A stretch of DNA of 38,561 nt, from NCBI GenBank assembly GCA_049700155.1, contig JBNAVX010000023.1, forward strand, positions 1 to 38,561, in the 5' to 3' direction. The position numbers and the translations under genes are program-made. A model generated the notes under the pieces. That model worked only from the letters and a program-made list of their open reading frames with translations. It was not told the origin of the DNA and made no database searches. The stretch is from JACAEY01 sp049700155. GTDB lineage: Bacteria > Nitrospirota > Thermodesulfovibrionia > Thermodesulfovibrionales > SM23-35. Below, piece by piece: positions 15,942 through 24,081 of this stretch (the first letter of the stretch is position 1; every line of letters starts with the position of its first letter).

Positions 15942-16832
15942 ATGAATGTGAGTAATGAGATCATTCTTAAGACAGAGTTTTCTGAAATTCCTCTTCTTAA
16001 ACGAGGAAAAGTGAGAGATATTTATGACCTTGGTGAACATTTACTTATTGTAGCAACAGATAGAATCTCAGCTTTTGATGTAATCCTTCCAAATGGTATA
16101 CCCGGGAAAGGAAGGGTTCTTACAAAGATATCTGTTTTCTGGTTCAGGCAGGTAGAGGATATTATTAAAAATCATATCATTGCGACAGATATAAAAGATT
16201 TTCCGAAAATCCTTCATAAATACTCTGATATCCTTTTTGAAAGAAGCATGATTGTAAAAAAAACGAGACCTATACCTGTTGAATGTGTTGTGAGAGGCTA
16301 TCTCTCTGGATCTGGTTGGAAGGAATATAGAGATAGAGGAACTATTTGTGGTATCAGTCTTCCATCAGGTCTTGTAGAATCATCAAAACTTGATAAGCCG
16401 ATATTTACTCCCAGTACAAAAGCAGATGAAGGTCACGATGTAAATATCACTTTTGAGAAAGTCATAGAGACAGTCGGTTTAGAGATAGCAGAAAGGCTTA
16501 GGGATATTAGTGTGAAAATATATTCAAAGGCTTCTGAGATAGCTGAAAAAAGGGGAATAATTATAGCAGATACAAAGTTTGAGTTTGGATTATATAATGG
16601 TGAACTTATGCTTATTGATGAACTATTAACACCTGATTCATCACGGTTTTGGTCAATGAAGGACTATATTCCAGGTAGAAAACAGGAAAGTTTTGATAAG
16701 CAGATTGTCCGTGATTATTTAATAACACTTGACTGGGATCAGAAATATCCAGCCCCTGTTCTACCTGACGAAATCGTTGAAAAAACAATAGAAAGATACT
16801 GTGAGATTCTAAAGATCCTTACATATCCTTAA
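15942..16832 (+). CDS. purC: SAICAR synthetase
   Basis: Phosphoribosylaminoimidazole-succinocarboxamide synthase, de novo purine biosynthesis: CAIR + aspartate + ATP to SAICAR. The 296-aa length matches the longer bacterial/eukaryotic-type subclass rather than the 240-aa type. Motifs seen: GKVRDIYDLG (ATP site), ATDRISAFDVILP, and VECVVRGYLSGSGWKEY. The ATG has no Shine-Dalgarno sequence and lies 24 nt after the FmdB-type gene, so translation may depend on coupling. No other pur genes nearby. Confidence 0.97.
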   Translation: MNVSNEIILKTEFSEIPLLKRGKVRDIYDLGEHLLIVATDRISAFDVILPNGIPGKGRVLTKISVFWFRQVEDIIKNHIIATDIKDFPKILHKYSDILFERSMIVKKTRPIPVECVVRGYLSGSGWKEYRDRGTICGISLPSGLVESSKLDKPIFTPSTKADEGHDVNITFEKVIETVGLEIAERLRDISVKIYSKASEIAEKRGIIIADTKFEFGLYNGELMLIDELLTPDSSRFWSMKDYIPGRKQESFDKQIVRDYLITLDWDQKYPAPVLPDEIVEKTIERYCEILKILTYP

Positions 16833-16854
16833 AAAATAATTTTTAAAATTAAAT

Positions 16855-17058
16855 ATGATAAAGACTTTCCATCAGGCAAAGAGAGTTATCAAGATCGTTA
16901 TAGGTTTTACTATTCTTATTGCTGGTTTGGCAATGATTGTTTTGCCGGGTCCAGCAACACTTTTTATTCCTGTGGGACTTGCAATTCTTGCAACCGAATT
17001 CAAGTGGGCAAAAAAATTATTGAAAAAGGTTAAAGATCGTTTAACTAATTTTAAATAA
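16855..17058 (+). CDS. Small membrane protein, PGPGW family
   Basis: 67-aa protein with one long hydrophobic stretch (about residues 11-46) interrupted by the family signature VLPGPATLFIPVGLAIL and followed by a basic tail (KWAKKLLKKVKDRL). The motif matches the PGPGW 'putative transmembrane' family, whose function is unknown. Here the canonical PGPGW reads PGPAT. It follows purC by 22 nt and precedes another small membrane gene. Confidence 0.75.
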   Translation: MIKTFHQAKRVIKIVIGFTILIAGLAMIVLPGPATLFIPVGLAILATEFKWAKKLLKKVKDRLTNFK

Positions 17059-17121
17059 AGAAGATTAAAAGATATTTATTTTTTGTAGTAATTTGATAGA
17101 TTTACACAAGGAGGAAACAAT

Positions 17122-17334
17122 ATGATGCCCATCCTGTTAGTATTGTTAGTAATTGTTTTTTTTGTTTCTGTGTTTTCAGTTCAAAACGCTATACCAGTAA
17201 CAATCTCTTTCTTTATATGGAAATTTGAGGCATCTCTTGCCATTGTGATATTTCTTTCTACAGTCATGGGTTTAATTATAGGGATAATAGTATCATTTTT
17301 AATTAGAAGAAAAGGATTATTAAAAAAGAGTTAA
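17122..17334 (+). CDS. LapA-type (DUF1049) small inner-membrane protein
   Basis: 70 aa with two predicted membrane helices (about 3-21 and 38-62) around the signature FSVQNAIPVTISFFIWKFEASLA, here given as the conserved QNA-P-V pattern, and a basic C-terminus (RRKGLLKKS). This is the LapA/YciS architecture without the cytoplasmic extension of E. coli LapA. In E. coli LapA works with LapB in LpxC turnover; no lapB is seen here, so that role is unproven. Strong AAGGAGG 8 nt before the ATG. Confidence 0.75.
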   Translation: MMPILLVLLVIVFFVSVFSVQNAIPVTISFFIWKFEASLAIVIFLSTVMGLIIGIIVSFLIRRKGLLKKS

Positions 17335-17365
17335 AATTCAGAAATGATAATAAAAGACTTGTAAG

Positions 17366-18583
17366 ATGGCTAATCCAAAAGTCCTTGCATTCGTTCTTGC
17401 CGGTGGTAAAGGTGAGCGTCTTTTCCCTTTGACTGTTTTCCGTTCAAAACCTTCTGTGCCATTCGGCGGAAGGTATAGAATCGTAGATTTTGTTCTTAGC
17501 AACCTTGTAAATTCACATATCTATTCTATTTACCTTCTTGTACAGTATAAATCACAGTCCCTCATAGAACATGTAAGACAGAATTGGGTTTTGTCTTCAG
17601 TCATTAAAGACCATTTTGTAACAGTAGTTCCCCCTCAGATGCGTATGGGACCTGAGTGGTTTCAGGGGACAGCAGATGCTGTATTTCAAAATATTGAATT
17701 TATTCGCCAGCATAATCCTGAAATTGTCATAATTTTTGGTGCAGACCACATATATAGGATGGATGTTCGTCAAATGATTGAGTTTCATATTGAAAAAGAT
17801 GCATATGTTACAGTAGCAGCAAGACCCGTTCCTATTGAATCGGCTTCATCTTTTGGTGTTATCGCAACAGATACAGAAAAACGTATTATCAAATTTCAGG
17901 AAAAACCAAAAAAGCCTATTCCTATTCCGGATGATATACAGTATGCATATGTATCTATGGGAAATTACATTTTTAACAGTGATATTCTCTTAGATGCCCT
18001 TGCGAGGGCTCAGCGGAAAAAGCAACATGATTTCGGAGCACATGTTATACCGGATCTTGTTGAGACAGGTAAGGTATTTGCCTATGATTTTGCAACTAAT
18101 ATTGTTCCAGGAACCAAGTCTTATGAAGAAAAAGGTTACTGGCGGGATGTTGGGACAATAAAAAGTTATTTTGATGCACATATGGATATGTTAGGGGATA
18201 AGCCACTTTTTGATCTCAATAACCCTTTATGGCCAATACATCCTTCAAGTTATGGGGGACCATCCTTAAAGATATTAAAAGGCGATATAAGAAACAGCAT
18301 CATTGCTGATGGAACTATTATTTATAAATCAAAGATCCGAAACTCTGTTATAAGAAGTGGTGTTTTAGTTGAAGATGATGTAACTATAGAGAATTGTATC
18401 ATCATGGACCATGTGGTTTTAAAAAAAGGATGCAGTCTAAAAGGTATGATAGTAGACAAACAGAATATGATTAACGAAGGTGAAAAGTTCGGTTTTGAAC
18501 CTGAAAAAGACCGTTTTCGATGTCATATAGACATTTCTGGTATAGGCATAATTCCTAAAAGGGGCCGCCCTATAAAAGATTAA
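17366..18583 (+). CDS. glgC: Glucose-1-phosphate adenylyltransferase
   Basis: Makes ADP-glucose from glucose-1-phosphate and ATP, the committed step of bacterial glycogen synthesis. Seen in 405 aa: N-terminal nucleotidyl-transferase GGKGERLFPLT with KPSVPFGGRYRIVDF, substrate-binding GADHIYRMD, KFQEKP and YVSMGNYIFN, then a C-terminal left-handed beta-helix (hexapeptide-like NSIIADGTII, NSVIRSGVLV). Directly upstream of malQ (18-nt gap), forming a glycogen/maltodextrin pair. The enzyme is usually allosterically controlled by glycolytic intermediates. No glgA is in this window. Confidence 0.96.
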   Translation: MANPKVLAFVLAGGKGERLFPLTVFRSKPSVPFGGRYRIVDFVLSNLVNSHIYSIYLLVQYKSQSLIEHVRQNWVLSSVIKDHFVTVVPPQMRMGPEWFQGTADAVFQNIEFIRQHNPEIVIIFGADHIYRMDVRQMIEFHIEKDAYVTVAARPVPIESASSFGVIATDTEKRIIKFQEKPKKPIPIPDDIQYAYVSMGNYIFNSDILLDALARAQRKKQHDFGAHVIPDLVETGKVFAYDFATNIVPGTKSYEEKGYWRDVGTIKSYFDAHMDMLGDKPLFDLNNPLWPIHPSSYGGPSLKILKGDIRNSIIADGTIIYKSKIRNSVIRSGVLVEDDVTIENCIIMDHVVLKKGCSLKGMIVDKQNMINEGEKFGFEPEKDRFRCHIDISGIGIIPKRGRPIKD

Positions 18584-18601
18584 ATCTTTCAAAAGGTAAT
18601 T

Positions 18602-20818
18602 ATGCAAAACATCGATGAGCTTATCAATGAACTTTCAGAGTTGTGTGGTGTCATCCCTGAATACTGGGATATCCATGGTGAAAAACATCTAACTACATTA
18701 GAGACCAAGATAGCACTCCTTAAGGCTATGAGAATAAAGTTTGACTCAGAAGAGGATCTCCTGAAAGAGATTCATGAAAGAAAGTGGAAACAATGGAAAA
18801 ACTTTATAGAACCAGTCCATGTTATTTCAGTTAATGAGCAACCTATGAAAATACCTATATTTATTCCAATGCAAAAAGGCGAAGAGAAAAAACTGTGCGT
18901 GTTTTGGGCATTAGAAAGTGAAGATGGTCAGAGAGATGAGTTTATGATATCAGGGGATGATTTATCTTTTTCAGAAGAGCAATGGATTAATGAAGAGAGA
19001 TATATAAAGATATACCTTGAGGATAAAGTCAATCGTCAGTGCGGATATTATGAGATTTATGCAGAGTGTGAATCTTCCAATATAAGAATAAATAAGGGGA
19101 ATTCAAGAGTAATTATAACTCCTGATGTATGTTATATTCCACCTGAACTACATAAAAGAAGATCATGGGGATTTTCTATCAACCTTTATTCAATACGCTC
19201 ATCCAGAAACTGGGGTATAGGTGATTTTAATGACCTTAAAGAGATAGTTAAGTGGACTGCAGATTTGAAAGGTGGATTTGTAGGGATTAATCCTCTTCAT
19301 GCGATTCAAAATACAAGACCATTTGGTATCAGTCCATATTTCCCTGTAAGCAGGTTATATAAAAATTTTATTTATCTGGATATTGAGAAGATACCAGAGG
19401 TCTTTGAATCTGATGAAGCACAGGCAATAATAAAATCAGAACCTTTTAAGAAAGAGGTTGAACGTCTAAGAAAAAGAAGACTGATTGACTATGAAAAGAT
19501 AGCAACACTTAAGAAAGAAATTTTACACCATGCATTTAACCTTTTTTATGAGAAACATTATCTCCAGGATACTCAGCGTGCAAAGGATTTCAAAAAATAT
19601 CTCTCTGAAGAAGGGAGTTCACTCGAGTCATTTTCGCTCTTTATGACACTATGGGAGCATATGATGAAGGCATATCATGCATACACATGGCAGCAATGGT
19701 TTGAGTACTACCGTAATCCAAATAGTAATACAGTCCAGGAATTCAAGAAACTACATGAAAAACAGATACTATTTAACAGTTATATCCAGTGGCTTATTGA
19801 CGAACAAATTAAAGAAATAAATGTGCTTACTAAGGAGCTTGGAATGGTTATTGGATTGTATAATGACCTTGCAGTAGGTTCTGTTAGTGGAGGTAGTGAT
19901 ACATGGAATAATCAAGATATAGTGGGGCAAGCTGATGTAGGAGCACCTCCTGATGATTTCAACCCAGAGGGTCAAAACTGGGGATTCCCTCCTTTAATCC
20001 CGGAGAAATTAAAAGAGACACGTTATGAGTTCTTTATTCAGTCAATTAGAAAGAATATGAAATATAGCGGAGCATTGAGAATTGACCATGCCCCTGGTTT
20101 ATTCAGACTTTACTGGATACCTTATGGGATGTCACCTAAAGAAGGTGCATATATAAAATATCCCTCAGAAGATCTTTTGAGGATCATCGCCCTTGAAAGT
20201 ATCAGGAATAAGACAGTGGTTATAGCAGAAGACCTCGGGACAGTAGCAGAGAATGTGAAAGAATCATTGAAAAAATTCCATATGCTTTCATATAAGTTAT
20301 TTTATTTCGAAAGAAACTATCCTGATCCTTCATTCCTGCCACCTGAAAGATATCCAGAAATGGCTTTATGTGCGGTAACTACACATGACTTACCAACTTT
20401 ATATGGATATTGGAAATATCAGGATATAAAGGTCAGAAAGAAATTGGGCATATATAAAGAGGAAGGCATGTTTAAAAAGCAAGTGGAAGAGAGGAAAAGG
20501 GACAAAAAACTTATAATATCTGCACTTAAATCTCAGGGAATTATTCCTGAAAAATTCTTATTCCAACAGAAGAAGAGAAATCAAATGACCCCAGAACTTT
20601 GTCTGGCTGTATATAAATATCTTGCGATGACACCCTGCAAACTCTTACTTGTTAGTTTTGATGATATTTTAGGGACATTAAATCAGCAAAATATGCCTGG
20701 TACAATAGATTCATATCCGAACTGGATTCAAAAAATAGAAATAAGCATAGAGGAGATAATCAAAGATAAAAGGTTTTTTGCCCTATCTAAAATGTTAAAA
20801 AATTACTTCTTGACCTGA
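18602..20818 (+). CDS. malQ: 4-alpha-glucanotransferase (amylomaltase)
   Basis: GH77 enzyme transferring alpha-1,4-glucan segments, recycling short maltodextrins during glycogen turnover. 738 aa: an N-terminal extra domain (about 1-180), as in E. coli MalQ, then the barrel. Catalytic residues identified by motif: nucleophile Asp495 (LRIDHAPG), acid/base Glu543 (AEDLGT), and Asp596 (THDLPT). The GLYNDLAVG motif is present too. AAAGG precedes the ATG. Pairs with glgC in one transcription unit. The promoter of the following small gene overlaps its last codons. Confidence 0.95.
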   Translation: MQNIDELINELSELCGVIPEYWDIHGEKHLTTLETKIALLKAMRIKFDSEEDLLKEIHERKWKQWKNFIEPVHVISVNEQPMKIPIFIPMQKGEEKKLCVFWALESEDGQRDEFMISGDDLSFSEEQWINEERYIKIYLEDKVNRQCGYYEIYAECESSNIRINKGNSRVIITPDVCYIPPELHKRRSWGFSINLYSIRSSRNWGIGDFNDLKEIVKWTADLKGGFVGINPLHAIQNTRPFGISPYFPVSRLYKNFIYLDIEKIPEVFESDEAQAIIKSEPFKKEVERLRKRRLIDYEKIATLKKEILHHAFNLFYEKHYLQDTQRAKDFKKYLSEEGSSLESFSLFMTLWEHMMKAYHAYTWQQWFEYYRNPNSNTVQEFKKLHEKQILFNSYIQWLIDEQIKEINVLTKELGMVIGLYNDLAVGSVSGGSDTWNNQDIVGQADVGAPPDDFNPEGQNWGFPPLIPEKLKETRYEFFIQSIRKNMKYSGALRIDHAPGLFRLYWIPYGMSPKEGAYIKYPSEDLLRIIALESIRNKTVVIAEDLGTVAENVKESLKKFHMLSYKLFYFERNYPDPSFLPPERYPEMALCAVTTHDLPTLYGYWKYQDIKVRKKLGIYKEEGMFKKQVEERKRDKKLIISALKSQGIIPEKFLFQQKKRNQMTPELCLAVYKYLAMTPCKLLLVSFDDILGTLNQQNMPGTIDSYPNWIQKIEISIEEIIKDKRFFALSKMLKNYFLT

Positions 20819-20838
20819 TTTATTTTATATAGTAAAAT
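20810..20838 (+). promoter_or_regulatory. Sigma70-type promoter overlapping the malQ stop
   Basis: TTGACC (20810-20815), a 17-nt spacer and TAAAAT (20833-20838): five of six matches at each hexamer with optimal spacing. It would give the following 75-aa gene its own transcript with a leader of about 60 nt. Confidence 0.6.
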
Positions 20839-20907
20839 ATATAAAAAATATCTTTTTAGCATCTTTAAAATAATAATACTATTAACGGAGGTAAAAGCAT
20901 AGGTAAA

Positions 20908-21135
20908 ATGAAAACTTACTGTATAGGAAGCACAATTATTTTGCCCAATATACGTTATGTCAATTCTGAAGGGAAAAAATCTGGGATGATGTTCCATTCA
21001 AAGACAATAAGGGTTAATGGGAAATATATAACAATAGGTTGTGATAGCATGGATTCTTCTGGTTTTTGTTCAGGTCACGAAATGAGCAGAGAAGAATTTC
21101 TTAAAAGATATTGCGGTGATATGGATTATAAATAA
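20908..21135 (+). CDS. Small cysteine-containing hypothetical protein (75 aa)
   Basis: Not recognised. The soluble product has Cys at 5, 49, 57 and 70. The second half (GCDSMDSSGFCSGHEMSREE) carries a Cys/His cluster that could bind metal, although spacing matches no standard zinc-finger pattern. A good promoter lies upstream (20810-20838). The strong GGAGG (20887-20891) sits 16 nt before the ATG, too far to be optimal. An in-frame AUA codon at 20899, 3 codons upstream, is at ideal 7-nt spacing (see findings). Coding character resembles neighbours. Confidence 0.6.
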   Translation: MKTYCIGSTIILPNIRYVNSEGKKSGMMFHSKTIRVNGKYITIGCDSMDSSGFCSGHEMSREEFLKRYCGDMDYK

Positions 21136-21370
21136 AATAATAAATAGATTCACAGTATTCTTTATTCTAAGATAACGAAATAAGATAATCAATTGACAAT
21201 ATTTGTCACTTTTTTGTCTCCTCTTTTTATTTGAAACTTATTTTATCTTTAAAATCAGTTAGTTATCACTGGTATCCAAAGGGAATAGAATTTGCTATTA
21301 GCTGGGTATGTTGAACATTAATGTTAAATGGGTTAGCGCACTTAGACTATTTTTTAAAGAAAGGTGAAAA

Positions 21371-21727
21371 ATGCCAAATAAAAAAGAGCTAAGTCAGATT
21401 GCTGAATTAAAATCTCTTTCAAAGAGTCTCATGGCAAAGCTTTTTTTAACGGTTAACGGCTCTATACATACTTATCTTGCTGTGACTCAGGATATAACCT
21501 CTGAAGAGAAAAAAAGGGAGATATGGGAAAGATACAATGAGTTATTTAATGAAAGGATACTATGCCCTGTTCTTGATATATTTGATAAGAATGGATGTGG
21601 TGTCTCAGAGTTCTGTACAGCTGTTTTAAAGCTACTCGAAATAGCAGGAAGTTGTGTCTCAGAGGTTGAAAAGGCTTGTGATAAAGAAGCAAAAACAATA
21701 GAATTCTGGGAACAAAAATTTTCTTAA
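21371..21727 (+). CDS. Helical hypothetical protein (118 aa)
   Basis: Not recognised. 118 aa, no signal peptide or membrane span. The sequence is predicted by eye to be almost wholly helical (long Leu/Lys/Glu heptad-like segments), with three cysteines in the second half (CGVSEFC, SCVSEVEKAC). AAAGGTG precedes the ATG at good spacing, supporting a real gene. It converges with nth (16-nt gap), so its transcript must end at or inside nth. The 235-nt gap upstream is AT-rich, with no gene seen. Confidence 0.6.
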   Translation: MPNKKELSQIAELKSLSKSLMAKLFLTVNGSIHTYLAVTQDITSEEKKREIWERYNELFNERILCPVLDIFDKNGCGVSEFCTAVLKLLEIAGSCVSEVEKACDKEAKTIEFWEQKFS

Positions 21728-21743
21728 AAAAGTTTTATCCTCT

Positions 21744-22376
21744 CTAAATATTCCTTGAAGGACAGATATCATAGAGGACACATTCATTGTGTTTAGGTTT
21801 CTTTGCATGACAGACATTTCTTCCATGAAGTATCAGTAGGTGTGAAAGATTTCCCCATTCTTCTTTGGGTGTTATTTCCATGAGTTCTTTCTCTATCTTC
21901 ACAGGATCATCGTTTTCAGTAAGACCAAGCCTTGATGATAGACGTTTTACATGAGTGTCAACAGCTATACCCTCATTTATCCCATAAGCATTTGAAAGAA
22001 TAATATTAGCGGTCTTTCTTGCAACCCCAGGGAGTTCAATCAATTCTTTCATCGTTTTAGGCACCTTCGAATTATATTTTTCAACTATTAATTTAGCTGC
22101 CTTTTGGATATTTTTTGCCTTTGTCTTGAAGAAATTTATTGAACTTATATCTTTCTGGAGTTTTTCAATAGATACATTTGCATAATCTTTTATGGATTTA
22201 TATTTTTTAAAAAGATCCTCAGTCACTTTATTTACATGAACATCAGTAGTCTGTGCTGAGAGAATAGTGGCAACTAATAGCTCAAATGGACTGTTAAACC
22301 TGAGTGCTGTCTTAGCTTCAGGATATTGTTTTTTTAATCGCCTTATAATCTCGATTATCTTTTCTTTATTATTCAC
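21744..22376 (-). CDS. nth: Endonuclease III (DNA glycosylase/AP lyase) with a variant Fe-S site
   Basis: Removes oxidised pyrimidines in base-excision repair. 210 aa, typical length. The helix-hairpin-helix LPGVARKTAN carries the catalytic Lys121 and VDTHVKRL the catalytic Asp140. The C-terminal 4Fe-4S loop keeps the canonical spacing (x6, x2, x5), but the second ligand is His196 instead of Cys: C189, H196, C199, C205. The start is GTG at 22376, supported by GGAGG about 7 nt upstream. Opposite in direction to both neighbours. Activity as a glycosylase is likely; the cluster may be altered or absent. Confidence 0.94.
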   Translation of the reverse strand: MNNKEKIIEIIRRLKKQYPEAKTALRFNSPFELLVATILSAQTTDVHVNKVTEDLFKKYKSIKDYANVSIEKLQKDISSINFFKTKAKNIQKAAKLIVEKYNSKVPKTMKELIELPGVARKTANIILSNAYGINEGIAVDTHVKRLSSRLGLTENDDPVKIEKELMEITPKEEWGNLSHLLILHGRNVCHAKKPKHNECVLYDICPSRNI

Positions 22377-22518
22377 AATAGTCCTCCAGACTTGGAGATA
22401 ATTTTCTGTAGCTTTTTACACGGTTTCTCATTGTCATTATCGGAGTTGACCAGAAAATCCATTTTCTTTGTTCTGGTTTCTTCAAATTATATCATATATT
22501 TATATACTCTATTGAAGA

Positions 22519-22547
22519 TTGACAATTTTTATATGAATATTTAGAGT
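22519..22547 (+). promoter_or_regulatory. Possible promoter of the MoeB/ThiF-type gene
   Basis: A perfect TTGACA (22519-22524) is followed after 17 nt by TAGAGT (22542-22547), four of six matches to the -10 consensus. It would give a leader of about 105 nt that contains the small CCCTC/GAGGG repeat. The rest of the 284-nt nth/moeB gap is AT-rich with no gene. Confidence 0.4.
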
Positions 22548-22600
22548 AAAGTTCATGAATTAAGACAAATTCTTGAAAGTAGATTAGTATTCTGGTTTTA

Positions 22601-22630
22601 TTTTCCCTCAAAAAAAGAGGGATATAGGTA
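22601..22630. repeat. Remnant of the CCCCTC/GAGGGG dispersed repeat
   Basis: CCCTC (22605-22609), seven A residues and GAGGG (22617-22621) form a short stem-loop. It resembles the inner arms of the MITE at 6388-6497 and the recO insertion. The match is short, so relatedness is an inference. Confidence 0.4.
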
Positions 22631-22660
22631 AGTGAATTATACTGGAAGGAGAGGGTAGAA

Positions 22661-23398
22661 GTGATACTTTCAGATGATGAAATCAAAAGATATCATAGGC
22701 AGATGTTGATAGAGGGATGGGGGCAAGAAGGGCAGATCAAACTCAAAAACTCTAAGGTCTTTATAGCCGGAGCTGGTGGTTTAGGTTCTCCTGTTGCGAT
22801 TTATCTTGCTGTTGCCGGAGTTGGACAAATGACAATCTGTGACTTTGACACAATTGACCTAACAAATCTTAACAGGCAGATATTGCATGACCACACAAGG
22901 ATAGGTATTAATAAAGCTATATCTGGTAAATTAACGATTGAGAATATAAATCCAAATATAAAAGTGACAGCTATACAAGATAGAATATTACCTGAAAACG
23001 CAGATAGTATTGTTAATAATGCTGATATAATTATAGATTGCATGGATAATTTTCAGACAAGATATGTTCTGAATGATACGGCTATCAGAAAGAAGATACC
23101 CCTTGTCTTTGGAAGTATCAGAGGAATGGATGGAATGCTTTCTTTTATACAACATCCAGAGACACCGTGTCTTCGCTGTATTTTTCCCGAGTCACCACCT
23201 GTTGAGGTTTTCCCTGTTGTAGGTGTAACCCCTGGAATTATTGGAACCTTACAAGCTCTTGAGAGTATTAAATACCTTACTGGTATTGGTCTAAATATTA
23301 AAGGGAGACTACTTGTTATGGATGGAAATAAAATGGAATTTAGAGTTTATAAAGTATATAAAGACCCACATTGCACTGCATGCGGAGGCAAAAATTAA
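22661..23398 (+). CDS. E1-like adenylyltransferase of the MoeB/ThiF/HesA family
   Basis: Activates the C-terminal glycine of a ubiquitin-like sulfur carrier (MoaD or ThiS type) by adenylation, for molybdopterin or thiamine synthesis. 245 aa: Rossmann GAGGLGSP (37-44), adenylate-site DFDTIDLTNLNRQ, DCMDNFQTR (126-134), and two zinc CxxC pairs (C170/C173, C238/C241). It has the short form without a rhodanese domain. Start is GTG at 22661, with a GGAGAGG purine tract upstream. No thiamine or molybdopterin gene adjoins it. The formate dehydrogenase in this window does need molybdopterin, which makes MoeB attractive but unproven. Confidence 0.88.
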   Translation: MILSDDEIKRYHRQMLIEGWGQEGQIKLKNSKVFIAGAGGLGSPVAIYLAVAGVGQMTICDFDTIDLTNLNRQILHDHTRIGINKAISGKLTIENINPNIKVTAIQDRILPENADSIVNNADIIIDCMDNFQTRYVLNDTAIRKKIPLVFGSIRGMDGMLSFIQHPETPCLRCIFPESPPVEVFPVVGVTPGIIGTLQALESIKYLTGIGLNIKGRLLVMDGNKMEFRVYKVYKDPHCTACGGKN

Positions 23399-23409
23399 AC
23401 TAATAGATA

Positions 23410-23919
23410 CTATTTCTCCATCAACCTTTCTTCTTCTTCCTGCTGTGTTTTACATTCAATACACAAGGTAGTAACAGGGCGTGCCTCAAGCCTTCTTATA
23501 TCTATTTCCATTCCACACTTCTCACAGATACCGAATGTACCGCTCTCTATCCTTTCAATTGCATCATCTATTTTCTTTAATAACCTTCTTTCTCTTCCCC
23601 TCAACCTCAACATGAAATTTCTTTCTGTCTCCGCTGTTGCCTGATCACCGAGGTCAGGGAATATAGTCTGCCCTGGTAATTCATTCAGAGCTTCTTCAGC
23701 CTCAGCGAGCAGAGTTTCCTTCCGAGCTAATAGTTTCTTCTTAATCTCCTGTATTTTTTTATTTCTGAGAAAATCAGTCTCTGTCTTTACCTCCTTCTTT
23801 TTTACAGCCTTTGTTTTTGTACCCGATCTTTTTGTCTTGATTGACTTTACTTCTGACATTTTTGTTTTTACTTTTTTAGACTGTCTTTTAGTTTTAATAG
23901 TATCTTTTTCCTTTCTCAT
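23410..23919 (-). CDS. DksA/TraR-family RNA polymerase-binding protein with Lys-rich N-terminus
   Basis: Transcription regulator that inserts a coiled coil into the RNA polymerase secondary channel. 169 aa. The coiled-coil tip motif DLGDQATAE keeps the acidic pair (D89, D92) needed for DksA action in E. coli, followed by the second helix and a four-cysteine zinc finger (C132, C135, C153, C156). Unusual is the first 45-50 residues: a very Lys/Thr-rich, low-complexity tail resembling histone-like or nucleic-acid-binding tails. GGAG 6-7 nt before the ATG. Converges with the moeB-type gene (11-nt gap). An alternative is a TraR-like protein of unknown role. Confidence 0.9.
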   Translation of the reverse strand: MRKEKDTIKTKRQSKKVKTKMSEVKSIKTKRSGTKTKAVKKKEVKTETDFLRNKKIQEIKKKLLARKETLLAEAEEALNELPGQTIFPDLGDQATAETERNFMLRLRGRERRLLKKIDDAIERIESGTFGICEKCGMEIDIRRLEARPVTTLCIECKTQQEEEERLMEK

Positions 23920-23944
23920 AAAAACTCCTAAAGTAAATTTAAAT

Positions 23945-23974
23945 ACGTTAACAGATAATTTTACTCATAGTCAA
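23945..23974 (-). promoter_or_regulatory. Possible promoter of the DksA-like gene
   Basis: Minus strand: TTGACT (plus-strand AGTCAA, 23969-23974) and TAACGT (plus-strand ACGTTA, 23945-23950) with an 18-nt spacer, about 26 nt upstream of the start codon. The -35 is good and the -10 weak. Confidence 0.35.
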
Positions 23975-24038
23975 GATTGTTATGGGTTCAGGTATCTTTA
24001 ATTAAAAATTAAAATAATTTTCTAAGATAATTAAAAAC

Positions 24039-24047
24039 TGATATAAT
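24039..24047 (+). promoter_or_regulatory. Extended -10 promoter of dcd-pyrF
   Basis: TGATATAAT: a perfect TATAAT (24042-24047) with the TGn extension, 34 nt upstream of the dcd start. The -35 region (TTTCTA, 24019-24024) is weak, as is common for extended -10 promoters. Confidence 0.6.
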
Positions 24048-24081
24048 ATTTTGCAAAATTCAAATCTATAGAGGATAATCA

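Noticed and set aside
21194..21222. TTGACA in the gap before the 118-aa gene as a promoter
   Set aside because: No acceptable -10 at 16-18 nt spacing; the TGACAA/TTGTCA inverted pair there is too short to call.
21308..21367. A 19-codon frame upstream of the 118-aa gene, as a possible leader peptide
   Set aside because: No ribosome binding site, no regulatory codon run, and no attenuator hairpin nearby.
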